Positions 7,905 through 16,462 of a stretch of DNA of 49,985 nucleotides are shown in pieces. Within the stretch, counting starts at the first letter, position 1. Each line of letters opens with the position of its first letter. Made by a program: the position numbers and the translations under genes. Below the pieces are notes generated by a model that ran no database searches, was not told the origin of the DNA, and saw only the letters and a list, made by a program, of their open reading frames with translations. The DNA lies in NCBI GenBank assembly GCA_045660125.1, contig JAZRDG010000143.1:1-49985 (forward strand). Direction: 5' to 3'. Source of the DNA: SVQP01 sp045660125 (GTDB lineage Bacteria > Bacillota > Clostridia > Oscillospirales > CAG-272).

Positions 7905-9478
7905 TGCTGCCCGCACTCGAGAGCACAAAAACCTATCGCCAGATCGCGCGTGACTTTACCCAAGGGCTTTGGCACCGCTACGGGGGCGGCGAGCGCAGCT
8001 TTTTCGATTGCCAGAATATCAGCGGCACGCAGCATCCCGTCATCTCTCCCAGAGCCCCAAGACGCGCCTGGCTCAATCTTTCTCAGGGCGTGCAGGGCAT
8101 GCATTGCTCGGATGCCTTGTATCTTGCCTCGGACGGAGAGCTGCTTAAAGCTCTTTCGGAAAACAGCGCGCAGGTGCTGGGCAACGTCAACAGCAGCCCC
8201 AAGGTATTCGGGTCGCTTGCAAGCTCGGTGCTGATCCTGCCCGATTTCAAGGTGTACGACACGGTCAATTACCGCCTTGAGTCCAAGTACGTCAAGCTTT
8301 TGCTTACCAACGTGCTGGTGCACAATCAGGATTACGTGGATCAGGATGGCATTGCGCGCGCCATCAGGCGCAACACGCTGCATTGCGTGGATTTCAACTT
8401 CCTTGATTTTTTTAAGCCCGGGGATTCGGTCAGGATCACGGGCACAGGCAGCAATGACGGCTACTATACCATTCGCGGCGTGGAGGAATTTGATCTGCGC
8501 TTTGACGAGAATGCGTTTGTGGCAGAGGACATGCCCGTGTGCAATCTGATCCTGGATGCCCCCTTGTTGGAGGGAATGTGCACCTCGGACGATCGGCTTT
8601 GGGGATATGCGGGCAATACCATTTATGCGTGCGCACCCGGACAGGTGACCAACTGGTATCGCTATGACGGCGACGCGCAAAGCAGCTATGCGGTCACGGT
8701 TGCGGATAAGGGTCCCTTTACCGCTTGCGTGATGCATGCGGGACACCCCGTATTTTTCAAAACCAACTGCATGGTTGAGGTGTACGGCGACAGCCCTGCG
8801 AATTACTCCTTGGTGCAGACCTGCCTTTTGGGCGTTGCAAAGGGGAGCGGTGCATCTCTTTGCTCGGTTGGGGGCAGCCTGATCTATCTTTCGGATCACG
8901 GCGTGGTCAGCTGCAGCGGCAGCAGCACCAAGGTCATATCCGAGGCACTGGGCACGCACTTGAAAAACGGCGTGGCGACCACCGACGGCAGACGCTACTA
9001 CCTGTGCGCCGAGGATGAGAGCGGCACGCGCGCCTTGTACGTTTACGACGTGCAGACCGGTGCCTGGCACAAGGAGGACGATGCGCACGGCGTGATGCAT
9101 CTGGGATATCTGTCGGGAGACGTATACGCCTTTTGCAGCAACAATTCGGTCTACATCATAGGCGAGGACGTAACAGGCAACGGCACGCCTATGGGCAAGG
9201 TGGAGTCGTTTGTCGAATTTCATCCGATCTGTGACGATGGGCGCGGTGAGATCGTGCCCGTGCGACTTGGCTTGCGCGTGTGGTGCGAGGCAGGGAGCGA
9301 GCTTGCGCTTTCGGTTCGCTATGACGGCGGCGCATGGGAGCAGCGCGCCACGCTGCAAGCTGGGGGTGAGCGGATCTGGTACGTGCCGCTGCAGCCACGC
9401 GCTTGCCAAAGCCTTGGCGTGCGCGTGCAGGGCAAGGGAGATTACCGCATCTGCGCCTTGATCGGGGAGTACAAGTAG
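7904..9478 (+). CDS. Head-completion beta-propeller-like protein (P22 gp10-like)
   Basis: 524 residues, rich in repeating beta strands of the types LYLASDGELLKAL, LIYLSDHGVVSC and VYIIGEDVTG, in line with a beta-propeller. In P22-like phages the packaged-DNA stabilisation protein gp10, a propeller plug below the portal, occupies this position in the gene order. The call is by order and strand pattern, not by a sequence signature, and a tail-adaptor role is equally possible. ATG 7904 is preferred over TTG 7901 because AGAGGGA is six bases upstream and the start couples to the previous stop codon. Confidence 0.65.
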   Translation: MLPALESTKTYRQIARDFTQGLWHRYGGGERSFFDCQNISGTQHPVISPRAPRRAWLNLSQGVQGMHCSDALYLASDGELLKALSENSAQVLGNVNSSPKVFGSLASSVLILPDFKVYDTVNYRLESKYVKLLLTNVLVHNQDYVDQDGIARAIRRNTLHCVDFNFLDFFKPGDSVRITGTGSNDGYYTIRGVEEFDLRFDENAFVAEDMPVCNLILDAPLLEGMCTSDDRLWGYAGNTIYACAPGQVTNWYRYDGDAQSSYAVTVADKGPFTACVMHAGHPVFFKTNCMVEVYGDSPANYSLVQTCLLGVAKGSGASLCSVGGSLIYLSDHGVVSCSGSSTKVISEALGTHLKNGVATTDGRRYYLCAEDESGTRALYVYDVQTGAWHKEDDAHGVMHLGYLSGDVYAFCSNNSVYIIGEDVTGNGTPMGKVESFVEFHPICDDGRGEIVPVRLGLRVWCEAGSELALSVRYDGGAWEQRATLQAGGERIWYVPLQPRACQSLGVRVQGKGDYRICALIGEYK

Positions 9479-9479
9479 T

Positions 9480-9764
9480 ATGCAGAGCACGCCCGATTAT
9501 AAAAGAGTGCTGTGTGAGGAGCGGCACGAGAGAATAGAGGCGCGCCTTTCCAAGCACGGTGAGCAGATCGACTCCTTGGAAAAGTGCACCATTAAGCTGA
9601 CCGAGATGGTGGACAGATACGATCAGCTTGCGCAGCATCAGGAGTCGCGCATTGCAGCGCTTGAGCGCAAGCCCGGGCTTTTGATGGAGCACGTGCTGGG
9701 GTATGCCGCCTCTGCCGTGCTTGGCGCGATCGGCAGCGCGTTGGTGTCGTATTTTTTGGCATGA
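9480..9764 (+). CDS. XhlA-like coiled-coil membrane protein
   Basis: 94 residues. A coiled coil (about residues 14-62) is followed by one C-terminal transmembrane segment (about 71-93), the layout of the XhlA/haemolysin family of phage lysis proteins. XhlA-type proteins usually act with a holin and an amidase, but neither is visible. A tail-needle or membrane-anchoring role is an alternative, since in P22 a trimeric coiled coil (gp26) follows gp10. It is the last gene of the operon; the next gene has its own promoter four bases after the stop codon. Confidence 0.72.
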   Translation: MQSTPDYKRVLCEERHERIEARLSKHGEQIDSLEKCTIKLTEMVDRYDQLAQHQESRIAALERKPGLLMEHVLGYAASAVLGAIGSALVSYFLA

Positions 9765-9767
9765 TAC

Positions 9768-9796
9768 TTGACAAAAGGGTGATCATAAGGTATGAT
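9768..9796 (+). promoter_or_regulatory. Promoter of the alpha-galactosidase gene
   Basis: TTGACA (9768-9773), 17-nt spacer, TATGAT (9791-9796). The spacer contains AGGGTGATCA (9776-9785), whose exact reverse complement recurs just inside the coding sequence at 9834-9843; see the operator entry. Confidence 0.82.
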
Positions 9797-9843
9797 TAAG
9801 ATACTACTAAAAAGGAGATCTTAGTATGCTTTGTGATCACCCT
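9776..9843. promoter_or_regulatory. Paired operator-like inverted repeats
   Basis: AGGGTGATCA (9776-9785) and TGATCACCCT (9834-9843) are perfect inverted copies with centres 58 bp apart, one inside the promoter spacer and one inside codons 3-6 of the gene. The first lies upstream of the probable transcription start, so the pair cannot pair in the mRNA. A DNA-binding repressor is the simplest reading. Confidence 0.5.
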
Positions 9844-11826
9844 CTTTATTATTTAAGCGTTAACGCCGCACATAACGACGATTATCACAGCCGCATGACC
9901 GAGGCTATGAATCCTGCGCCCGCAGTTGCCGAGAACGGACGCTACACCTACCGCCTTGCAGGCTATGACGCCGAGGTGCAGGTGGATTGCCAAGCTCCTG
10001 ACGGCTGCACGTATGAAAGCCTGACTACCGTGCGCAATACGGGAAGCGAGCCGCTGATGCTGGACCGCTTTTCCTCCGGTTACGTCAGCGGTATCGGCAA
10101 GAGCGGTAAGCCCTGGCACCAAAAGCGTTTTGTGCTGCATATGTGTGATTCGTCCTGGCAGGGCGAGGGGCAGTGGAGAAGCGGCTACGTGGAGGAGTTC
10201 GGGCTGTATCCCACCTATAACCACGGCACGCAGCGCGCCTTCCGTATCGGCAGCACCGGCTCGTGGACGACCTGCCGCCATTATCCCATGATCATGTTAG
10301 AGGACACCGAGCTTGGTGAAACCTGGTATTTTGAGATCGCCACGCACGCCTCCTGGTATATTGAGATCAACGTAGGCGGCTATCGCAGCGATCTGTGGCT
10401 CAACGTGCTGCTTTCCGCATGCCACGAAGGGCACGACGGCTGGCACTATGAGCTGCAGCCGGGCGAGAGCTATACCGCGCCGCTTGCCTTTTACGGCAAG
10501 GTGACGGGCGGCTTTGAGCAGGCGGTTGCCGCGCTGACCGCTTATAAGCGCGCCAGGATCGACCGCGCTTTCCCCGCAGGGCAGGTTCCCGTATGCTTTA
10601 ACGATTACATGAACTGCCTGTGGGCACTGCCCACCAGAGAAAAGCTTGTGCCGCTGATCGATGCGGCTGCCGCGGTTGGTTGCGAGTACTTCGTGATCGA
10701 TGCAGGCTGGTTTGGCGGTGGAGCGCACTGGAGTGATTGCCTTGGCGATTACCTGCAAAACGACTCGCTGTTCGGAGAGGGCGGCTTTGACGGTATTCTT
10801 GCCTACATCCGCGAGAAGGGCATGCTGCCCGGCTGCTGGCTGGAGGTGGAAAGCGTCAGCGCCAATGCCGAGGTGCTTACGCGCATTCCCAATGCGCTGC
10901 TGACGCGCCACGGGCACGTCATTGGCAAGACCAGAGGCTTTTTCGATTTCCGTAATCCCGATGTATGCGCGCACGTGTTCGGCATTTTTGAGCGTCTGTA
11001 CAACAAGGGCATTCGCTTTATCAAGAACGACTACAATCAGAATATCGGCATCGGTGTGGACGGCGCGTGCGGCGCGGCTTCTCCCGAGGAGCTGGGGCGC
11101 AATCAAGCCGCGTTTATGGCGCTGATTGACCGCGTGCACGCAGCGTTTCCCGATCTGATCATTGAAAACTGCTCGTCGGGCTGCATGAGAGCAGACCACG
11201 CAAGCGAGAGACATTTCCATATGCAATCGGTCAGCGACCAGGAGTATTACGAGCGCATGCCCAGCGTGGTGCAGGGTCTGTTTGCTTGCATGCCGCCCGA
11301 GCGCGTAGGCATTTGGGGATATCCGTATCCCGTGATGATCGAGCACCGCGAGAGCTTTGTGCCCAACGCAGAGTTTACCGCAAGATTTGCGGACGGACAT
11401 AACACGGTATTCAACATGGTGCAGGTCATGCTTGGCTGCATTTATCTCTCGGGGCATATCGATTGCGCGGACGCGCAAAATCTTGCGCTGATCAAGGAAG
11501 GCATTGACCTGTATAAGCAAAACCGCGATATCTTGACCAAAGCTTATCCCGTTTATCCCACGGGGCTTGCCAAGATGGCGGACGTGGGCGTTTTGTCGCT
11601 TGGTATGCTGGAGCGCGAGAGCGGCACGCTGCTTTTATCTGTCTGGAAGACGGGCGAGCAGACGCATGCGGATATCGATCTTGACAAGTACGTGGGCGAG
11701 AGTGCCGTGCTTGAGGCGATCTATCCCGCACGCGCATCAGGCAGCGTACAGCTGCAGGGAAGCACGCTGCGCGTGGATTTCCCGCGCTGCGACAGTGCGG
11801 TGTGGTGCAAGATCACAAAAGCGTGA
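9826..11826 (+). CDS. Alpha-galactosidase, GH36 family
   Basis: 666 residues, slightly shorter than typical GH36 enzymes (about 700-730). It hydrolyses terminal alpha-galactosides such as raffinose, melibiose or galactomannan side chains. The N-terminal beta domain is followed by a (beta/alpha)8 barrel with FVIDAGWFGG, the nucleophile Asp402 in RFIKNDYNQN, and the acid/base Asp457 in the ENCSSGCMRAD segment, where the usual SGGGRFD has become SGCMRAD. No signal peptide is present, so it is cytoplasmic. A transporter is not adjacent. Alpha-N-acetylgalactosaminidase activity cannot be excluded. Confidence 0.9.
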   Translation: MLCDHPLYYLSVNAAHNDDYHSRMTEAMNPAPAVAENGRYTYRLAGYDAEVQVDCQAPDGCTYESLTTVRNTGSEPLMLDRFSSGYVSGIGKSGKPWHQKRFVLHMCDSSWQGEGQWRSGYVEEFGLYPTYNHGTQRAFRIGSTGSWTTCRHYPMIMLEDTELGETWYFEIATHASWYIEINVGGYRSDLWLNVLLSACHEGHDGWHYELQPGESYTAPLAFYGKVTGGFEQAVAALTAYKRARIDRAFPAGQVPVCFNDYMNCLWALPTREKLVPLIDAAAAVGCEYFVIDAGWFGGGAHWSDCLGDYLQNDSLFGEGGFDGILAYIREKGMLPGCWLEVESVSANAEVLTRIPNALLTRHGHVIGKTRGFFDFRNPDVCAHVFGIFERLYNKGIRFIKNDYNQNIGIGVDGACGAASPEELGRNQAAFMALIDRVHAAFPDLIIENCSSGCMRADHASERHFHMQSVSDQEYYERMPSVVQGLFACMPPERVGIWGYPYPVMIEHRESFVPNAEFTARFADGHNTVFNMVQVMLGCIYLSGHIDCADAQNLALIKEGIDLYKQNRDILTKAYPVYPTGLAKMADVGVLSLGMLERESGTLLLSVWKTGEQTHADIDLDKYVGESAVLEAIYPARASGSVQLQGSTLRVDFPRCDSAVWCKITKA

Positions 11827-11853
11827 AAATCTGCCAAAGATCTCAAATTCTGC

Positions 11854-11882
11854 TTGACAGAAGCGCCAAAATATGATAAAGT
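11854..11882 (+). promoter_or_regulatory. Promoter of the Glu-Thr lipoprotein gene
   Basis: TTGACA (11854-11859), 17-nt spacer, TAAAGT (11877-11882), about 60 bases before the start codon. Confidence 0.7.
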
Positions 11883-11942
11883 AATTGGGTGACATCTCTG
11901 TAACAGCTGATGATATTTCAAAAAATGAAAGGAAAAAACATC

Positions 11943-13550
11943 ATGAAAAAATTGCTCGTTTTGCTGGCACTTTGCATGGTTTTCTCCGTTTTGATGGTTG
12001 CTTGTAACAACAACACCACCGACCCCGAGGATACCACCGTAGAGTCCACCGAAGCTCCTTCTCAGAGCGAGTCTGAAACTGAGACCGAGACCGAAACCGA
12101 GACTGAAACCGAAACCGAGCCCGAGACTGAGACCGAAACCGAGTCTGAGTCCGAGTCCGAAACCGAGCCCGATCCCGAACCCGTAAAGGTTGTCGCAGGC
12201 ATCTCCTTCGACGCTATGGGTAAGGTATACGGCGGTGAGATCGATATGGATAACCTGTTCTTTGCATCCGGCGTTGAATATGCTACCTGGGGCAAGGTTG
12301 CAGAAATTGACCACCTGGTTGACAACCTCAAGGTTGCAGGCTGGGTAGCATTCTTTACCGAGACCGAGGGCGTTCTGGGCTACTCCATTGACGGCGCAGA
12401 GGCTGTTTATCCCGAGGGCTTCTCCTATACCGCAGAGCAGGGCGTGCTGGATCACGTTGCAGCTAACGTTCCCGGCGGCAAGGGCGCTGCAAGAATGTTC
12501 TCTGACATTCCCGTACGTGATCTGTCCGCAGGTGAGCACACCGTTGCGCTGATGGCTAAGGATGCCGACGGCAACGAGGAGGCTTTCGCTGAGTTCAAGC
12601 TGGTTAAGGTAATGCCTTACGTAGAAAACGCACACGACAGATTCTCGATCGACAACATCAACCTCAACGGTGCTCCCTACGTAACCGAGGGTAGCGTAGT
12701 TCCCGAGCTGAGCGCTCTGAACAACACCGTAACCGTAACTGCCGATATGGTTAAGGACACCATCGGTATGAGAGGTTGGGTATCCTTCACCGCAGCTCCC
12801 GCTGCTGAGTTTGGCTACTACATTGGCAACGATATCGAGATCGTAACCGACCCCGCGTTCTTCCAGGAGCGCGCTGACCTTGCAGCTGCAGGTATCGTTA
12901 ACGGTGCAGGCTACAACATGACCGTATCCATTGCTGATCTGGCAATTGGCACTTACCCCGTAGGTATCATTGCAAAGCTGGAGGACGGCACCTATGCACA
13001 GCTCTTCTCCTTCTATCTCTGCATTGAGCCCGTTCAGCCCCTGAGCGTGGATTTCAGCCAGACGACCATTACCGGTAGCTATCCCAACGTTTTCACCGGT
13101 GCGAATGCTCCTTTCAATACCACCCCTGCCGTTGGCTCGGATGAATATCTCATCACGCTTCACTACGGTACGATTCAACTGGGCGAGATCGATCTCTCCA
13201 AGTACAGCAAGGTAACCGTAACCTACGGAACCGCAGCTGACGGCCTGTTCCCGGATTCGAATTTTGCAGGGGAATATGCTGCTACGCAGCAGAGAGTTTT
13301 GCTGCTGAACGCTCCGAGTGCAACTGATGAAACCGGTGTGTTTGAGCTGCTTCCCGCAGAGGATGCAATCATTGCAACCGCACATTATGAAATCTCCGAG
13401 GGCTTTATGGCAATCAGAACGGTTGAGATCGATCTGAGTGAGATCGATTACAACGGTCAGCTTTACCTGACCTTTGACTTCCGTAATGCCGAGAATGCAC
13501 TTGGCGCAATGGGCTATCTGCTGTCCGTGACCGAGATCGTATTCGAATAA
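11943..13550 (+). CDS. Surface lipoprotein with Glu-Thr-rich linker and repeated domain
   Basis: 535 residues. A lipoprotein signal peptide ends in MVAC, with Cys21 as the lipidation site. Residues about 43-80 are almost pure alternating Glu and Thr/Ser with a few Pro, a flexible stalk through the cell wall. The rest is beta-rich. Two related units can be seen, one around GWVAFFTETEGVLGYSIDGAEAV and one around GWVSFTAAPAAEFGYYIGNDIEI, followed by a C-terminal jelly-roll-like part. No catalytic motif is visible; carbohydrate binding or adhesion is a guess. The start at 11943 follows GAAAGGAAAA; the upstream ATG at 11910 precedes that site. The third positions of codons are less GC-rich than in neighbours, as expected for a highly expressed gene. 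Confidence 0.85.
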   Translation: MKKLLVLLALCMVFSVLMVACNNNTTDPEDTTVESTEAPSQSESETETETETETETETEPETETETESESESETEPDPEPVKVVAGISFDAMGKVYGGEIDMDNLFFASGVEYATWGKVAEIDHLVDNLKVAGWVAFFTETEGVLGYSIDGAEAVYPEGFSYTAEQGVLDHVAANVPGGKGAARMFSDIPVRDLSAGEHTVALMAKDADGNEEAFAEFKLVKVMPYVENAHDRFSIDNINLNGAPYVTEGSVVPELSALNNTVTVTADMVKDTIGMRGWVSFTAAPAAEFGYYIGNDIEIVTDPAFFQERADLAAAGIVNGAGYNMTVSIADLAIGTYPVGIIAKLEDGTYAQLFSFYLCIEPVQPLSVDFSQTTITGSYPNVFTGANAPFNTTPAVGSDEYLITLHYGTIQLGEIDLSKYSKVTVTYGTAADGLFPDSNFAGEYAATQQRVLLLNAPSATDETGVFELLPAEDAIIATAHYEISEGFMAIRTVEIDLSEIDYNGQLYLTFDFRNAENALGAMGYLLSVTEIVFE

Positions 13551-13558
13551 TTCGACAT

Positions 13559-13592
13559 AAAAAACAACCGAGCCACGGCTCGGTTGTTTTTT
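13559..13592. terminator. Bidirectional terminator
   Basis: Arms 13559-13574 and 13577-13592 with a 2-nt loop. A-rich and T-rich ends on both sides let it end both the lipoprotein gene (plus) and the convergent GH43 gene (minus). Confidence 0.85.
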
Positions 13593-13595
13593 CTT

Positions 13596-14462
13596 TTAAT
13601 ATTGCGCGATAAGATCGTCGTCCTGCTCTTTGACGGTCAGGAACACCATGGTGGTGTCGCGATCGCCAACGGGATCGTTGGGGGAGTGCATGGAAAGGTA
13701 CAGCTGACCGTCCACGTCGGCAAAGATCATGCCGTGGCCGCCGTCAAAGGGATAGCCCGCGTCGGTCTTGCCGTAAAGTCGCTTCTCGCGCTGCATCCAG
13801 TTGCCGTCGGGGCGTCCGTTGTCGCTCTCGGCAATGCCTACGCAGTAGCCGTCCGTGGCAAAGTTGGACCAGAGCATGAGCAGCTTGCCGCCCTTGGTGC
13901 GCCACATAAAGCAGCCGTCGGTCACGCCTGCGGCAGACCAGGGCGCGTCGTCCGCGCGGAACAGGTCAATGGGCTGGCTGACAAGGTGCGTCAGATCGTC
14001 CGACATTTTTGCAACCGACATCATGCCCACGTGATCGGGCAGGCAGGTCCATTCGTGCACGAAAATGCTCCAGGGCTGACCCTGCTCGTCAATATACAGC
14101 GTCGCGTCAATGCAATCCCAATAGTCGGGGGTGAAATGACCGTCCGAGATCTGCACAAAGGGACCCTCGGGGTGATCTGCTTTGAATACGCTGCAGCCGC
14201 GGTGCTGGGTCTTGGAGGAGAAGTAGGTGGTGAACATGTAATATTTGCCGCCGTAAACGTGTACCTCGGGAGCCCAGTTTTGCTTCACGAAATCCTCGGG
14301 CACGACCACGGTGGGCGCAACTTCGGAAAGCTTCCATTCACCGTCAAGGCGACCGCTTTTGTTGACGTAGCATTGCCAGCCCGTGCCGTAAGCGTAGTAG
14401 ATGCCGTCTGCAACCACGATATAAGGGTCGCGCAGCTTGGTAACGTTGGTTTCAATAATCAT
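13596..14462 (-). CDS. Glycoside hydrolase family 43-like protein
   Basis: 288 residues, single five-bladed propeller of GH43 (arabinofuranosidase/xylosidase type), no signal peptide. Asp12 in RDPYIVV fits the general base, Asp119 in CIDATLYID the pKa modulator, and GGHGMIF near the C-terminus the conserved His. The general acid is normally Glu in a TEGP/TEAP motif; here the segment reads VTDGCF with Asp182 in that place, so activity or specificity may be altered. It is the last gene of a three-gene operon with the acyltransferase and the FAD reductase, and its ribosome-binding site (AAAGGAG) lies in the end of the reductase gene. Confidence 0.85.
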   Translation of the reverse strand: MIIETNVTKLRDPYIVVADGIYYAYGTGWQCYVNKSGRLDGEWKLSEVAPTVVVPEDFVKQNWAPEVHVYGGKYYMFTTYFSSKTQHRGCSVFKADHPEGPFVQISDGHFTPDYWDCIDATLYIDEQGQPWSIFVHEWTCLPDHVGMMSVAKMSDDLTHLVSQPIDLFRADDAPWSAAGVTDGCFMWRTKGGKLLMLWSNFATDGYCVGIAESDNGRPDGNWMQREKRLYGKTDAGYPFDGGHGMIFADVDGQLYLSMHSPNDPVGDRDTTMVFLTVKEQDDDLIAQY

Positions 14463-14463
14463 G

Positions 14464-15534
14464 TTAGAATCTCCTTTGATAGATTTTGACGCTTTGCACG
14501 CCGCTTTTCATAATGATGTAACGAAGCATAGGAGAGCACAGCACGCGACGCTTGAACGTCTTGCTGTAAAGCTTGCAGCGCAGTGACCTTGTGGCTGCAC
14601 GGTATGCGCGCGAGATTTGCGCAGGGGCTTGCTTGGTAAACGCCTTTGCCAGCATGCGCCCCGAAAGCATGGCCGAGCTGATGCCCTCAAACGAGCTTGC
14701 GCTGATCAGTCCGGCAGCCTCGCCGATCAGATACACGCCGTCCTTGCCCGTGATAAAATCACGCAATTTGCGGGGAGAGCATACCTGACAAGCCTCGGTT
14801 TTGAACGGCTTGCCAAGCGAGATGCCCAGATGCTGCTCAAGGCGCGCCTTTTGGGCTTCAAAGGCAGCGCGGCTGCCCGATTTGGCAAAAGCACCGCCAA
14901 AGACGGTGTGACCGTCCTTGCGGATCAGCCACGAGCAGCTGTCGCTGGTCGCCTTGTCAAAAATGCAGGCGTAAGCGGGGATGGACGGGTCACTTGTGGC
15001 AAACCATTGCTGCACAGATACGTACTTGTAGGGCTGGCGTGCGAAAAACTGCCGCCGCACGATCGAGGATGCGCCGTCCGCGCCCACCAAAGCGTTGGCG
15101 CGAAATTCCTGAAAGCCCCCGTCGGTCTGCACCGTGAGCGCAAAGCCGTTGGTGCGTTGGATGCTTGTGCATCTGCCCGACACCACCTGCACGCTCTTTG
15201 GTAAAAGCGAGAGCAGCCAGCGGTCAAAGGCAAGCCTGTCCATGTTGAGATAGTGACGCTGATACAGGCGCGTGACGCGCGCGGCAAGGTCAATGGTGTG
15301 CACCGAAAAGATCTGCGGATCGGCAAGCACCGCGTTGGGCAGCGTCAGCGCAAATTCGGCAAGCACCTTTTGCGCATCGGGGGAAAGCAAGCCGCCGCAG
15401 GGCTTGGCGTTGTGGTCTGTCTGACCGTCAATGAGTAAAATGCGCGTATCGGGCAAGTTTGCGGCAAGCTCGCGCGCAAAGGTCGCGCCAGCAGGTCCTG
15501 CGCCGATCACGGCAACGTCGTAGTACTGTTCCAT
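14464..15534 (-). CDS. Geranylgeranyl reductase-type FAD oxidoreductase
   Basis: 356 residues. The Rossmann motif GAGPAG (11-16) binds FAD near the N-terminus, followed by a CGG motif in KPCGGLLSPDA and the late FAD motif GEAAGLISASSFEGIS, all typical of the geranylgeranyl reductase family, which saturates isoprenoid double bonds or acts on other lipids. It starts one base after the stop of the acyltransferase gene, and its own stop is one base before the GH43 start. The pairing with an acyltransferase suggests membrane-lipid modification; the substrate cannot be read from the sequence. Confidence 0.85.
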   Translation of the reverse strand: MEQYYDVAVIGAGPAGATFARELAANLPDTRILLIDGQTDHNAKPCGGLLSPDAQKVLAEFALTLPNAVLADPQIFSVHTIDLAARVTRLYQRHYLNMDRLAFDRWLLSLLPKSVQVVSGRCTSIQRTNGFALTVQTDGGFQEFRANALVGADGASSIVRRQFFARQPYKYVSVQQWFATSDPSIPAYACIFDKATSDSCSWLIRKDGHTVFGGAFAKSGSRAAFEAQKARLEQHLGISLGKPFKTEACQVCSPRKLRDFITGKDGVYLIGEAAGLISASSFEGISSAMLSGRMLAKAFTKQAPAQISRAYRAATRSLRCKLYSKTFKRRVLCSPMLRYIIMKSGVQSVKIYQRRF

Positions 15535-15535
15535 A

Positions 15536-16360
15536 TCACATCGTTTTTTGATAATTGTCGGGGTCTTGGTCTACGCGGTAGTTGGGGTCACGGGGGTTGA
15601 TGCCGTTCATGACCTGCATGATATGGTAAGCGCGTGCCTGCAGGTCCTTTGCAGCCTCGGCAGGGGAGAGAGACTTGTCCGCAAACAGCGGCTCGCCTAT
15701 GTGCAGATCAACCTGCGGCTTTTTGGTAAACAGCTTGGTAATACCCTTGCGCGGACGGAAGGACATGGTCAGGGGAATGATGGGTCTGTCATATTTGACC
15801 GCATATTTGAATACCGCAGGCTTGAACGGGCGAATATCGGGGTAGAACAGCCACATCGATCCTTCGGGGTAAAAGTGCATCCATTTATCGCTCTCAAACA
15901 CCTCTTGCATTGCCTGCTTGAACTTGATCATGGCGCGAATGCTGTTTGTGGGGATGGGAATACCGCCCGACATGCGGATCCAGAGGCGGTTGGAGCCGTT
16001 GAGATTGGTTTTCCATGCAGGGAAGTAGAGCAGATGCGGACGAATGCCGCAAAGCACGCAGATCAGGTCAAAGTAGAAAACGTGGTTGGAAATGGTGATC
16101 GCGCCACTCTCAAGCTGCTTTTTGTAAGGCTTTAAGTTCTCTCTGCCGTACACGCGCAAGCCGTGCGTGACCTTGACCAAAAGAAAACCGATGGTCTGCA
16201 GCCCCAGCCAGTAGATCGAGCGCAGGCACTTGAAGGCAAAATCCTTGCGCAGATAAGGGTAGCTTTCGTCAAAGACCGTGTCTCGCAGCGCATTGACCTC
16301 GATCATGTGCTCGTCGCACCTCTCGGGGTATTTGTAATCCAAATCGTGCTTGTAATACAT
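15536..16360 (-). CDS. PlsC-type lysophospholipid acyltransferase
   Basis: 274 residues from the preferred start at 16360; an upstream ATG at 16369 directly abuts the AAAAAAGG ribosome-binding site, so the second ATG has better spacing. The catalytic HX4D box is SNHVFYFD, and the substrate-binding box is FYPEGS, both normal for glycerol-phosphate acyltransferases. A hydrophobic segment just before the HX4D box (SIYWLGLQTIGFLLV) likely anchors it to the membrane. It is the first gene of the operon with the FAD reductase and GH43, under its own promoter at 16390-16418. Acyl and acceptor specificity are unknown. Confidence 0.88.
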   Translation of the reverse strand: MYYKHDLDYKYPERCDEHMIEVNALRDTVFDESYPYLRKDFAFKCLRSIYWLGLQTIGFLLVKVTHGLRVYGRENLKPYKKQLESGAITISNHVFYFDLICVLCGIRPHLLYFPAWKTNLNGSNRLWIRMSGGIPIPTNSIRAMIKFKQAMQEVFESDKWMHFYPEGSMWLFYPDIRPFKPAVFKYAVKYDRPIIPLTMSFRPRKGITKLFTKKPQVDLHIGEPLFADKSLSPAEAAKDLQARAYHIMQVMNGINPRDPNYRVDQDPDNYQKTM

Positions 16361-16389
16361 ACTGTTCATCCTTTTTTCGTGATAATTCG

Positions 16390-16418
16390 ATTATATCATA
16401 CATCATTAAGTTTTGCAA
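16390..16418 (-). promoter_or_regulatory. Promoter of the acyltransferase operon
   Basis: On the minus strand TTGCAA (16413-16418), 17-nt spacer, TATAAT (16390-16395). Confidence 0.8.
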
Positions 16419-16434
16419 TAGGCGAATAATATAA

Positions 16435-16459
16435 ATCCCTCGCTTCCATGGCGAGGGAT
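16435..16459 (-). terminator. Probable terminator of the small ORF
   Basis: Arms 16435-16443 and 16451-16459 (ATCCCTCGC and its complement), loop 7 nt, starting four bases after the stop codon of the small minus-strand gene. The T-tract is weak (TTATATTATT). Confidence 0.6.
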
Positions 16460-16462
16460 AAT

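Noticed and set aside
13596..14462. GH43 gene as a pseudogene because of the changed acid residue
   Set aside because: The frame, ribosome-binding site and other motifs are intact, and Asp in the TDG motif also occurs in some GH43 groups, so loss of function cannot be claimed.
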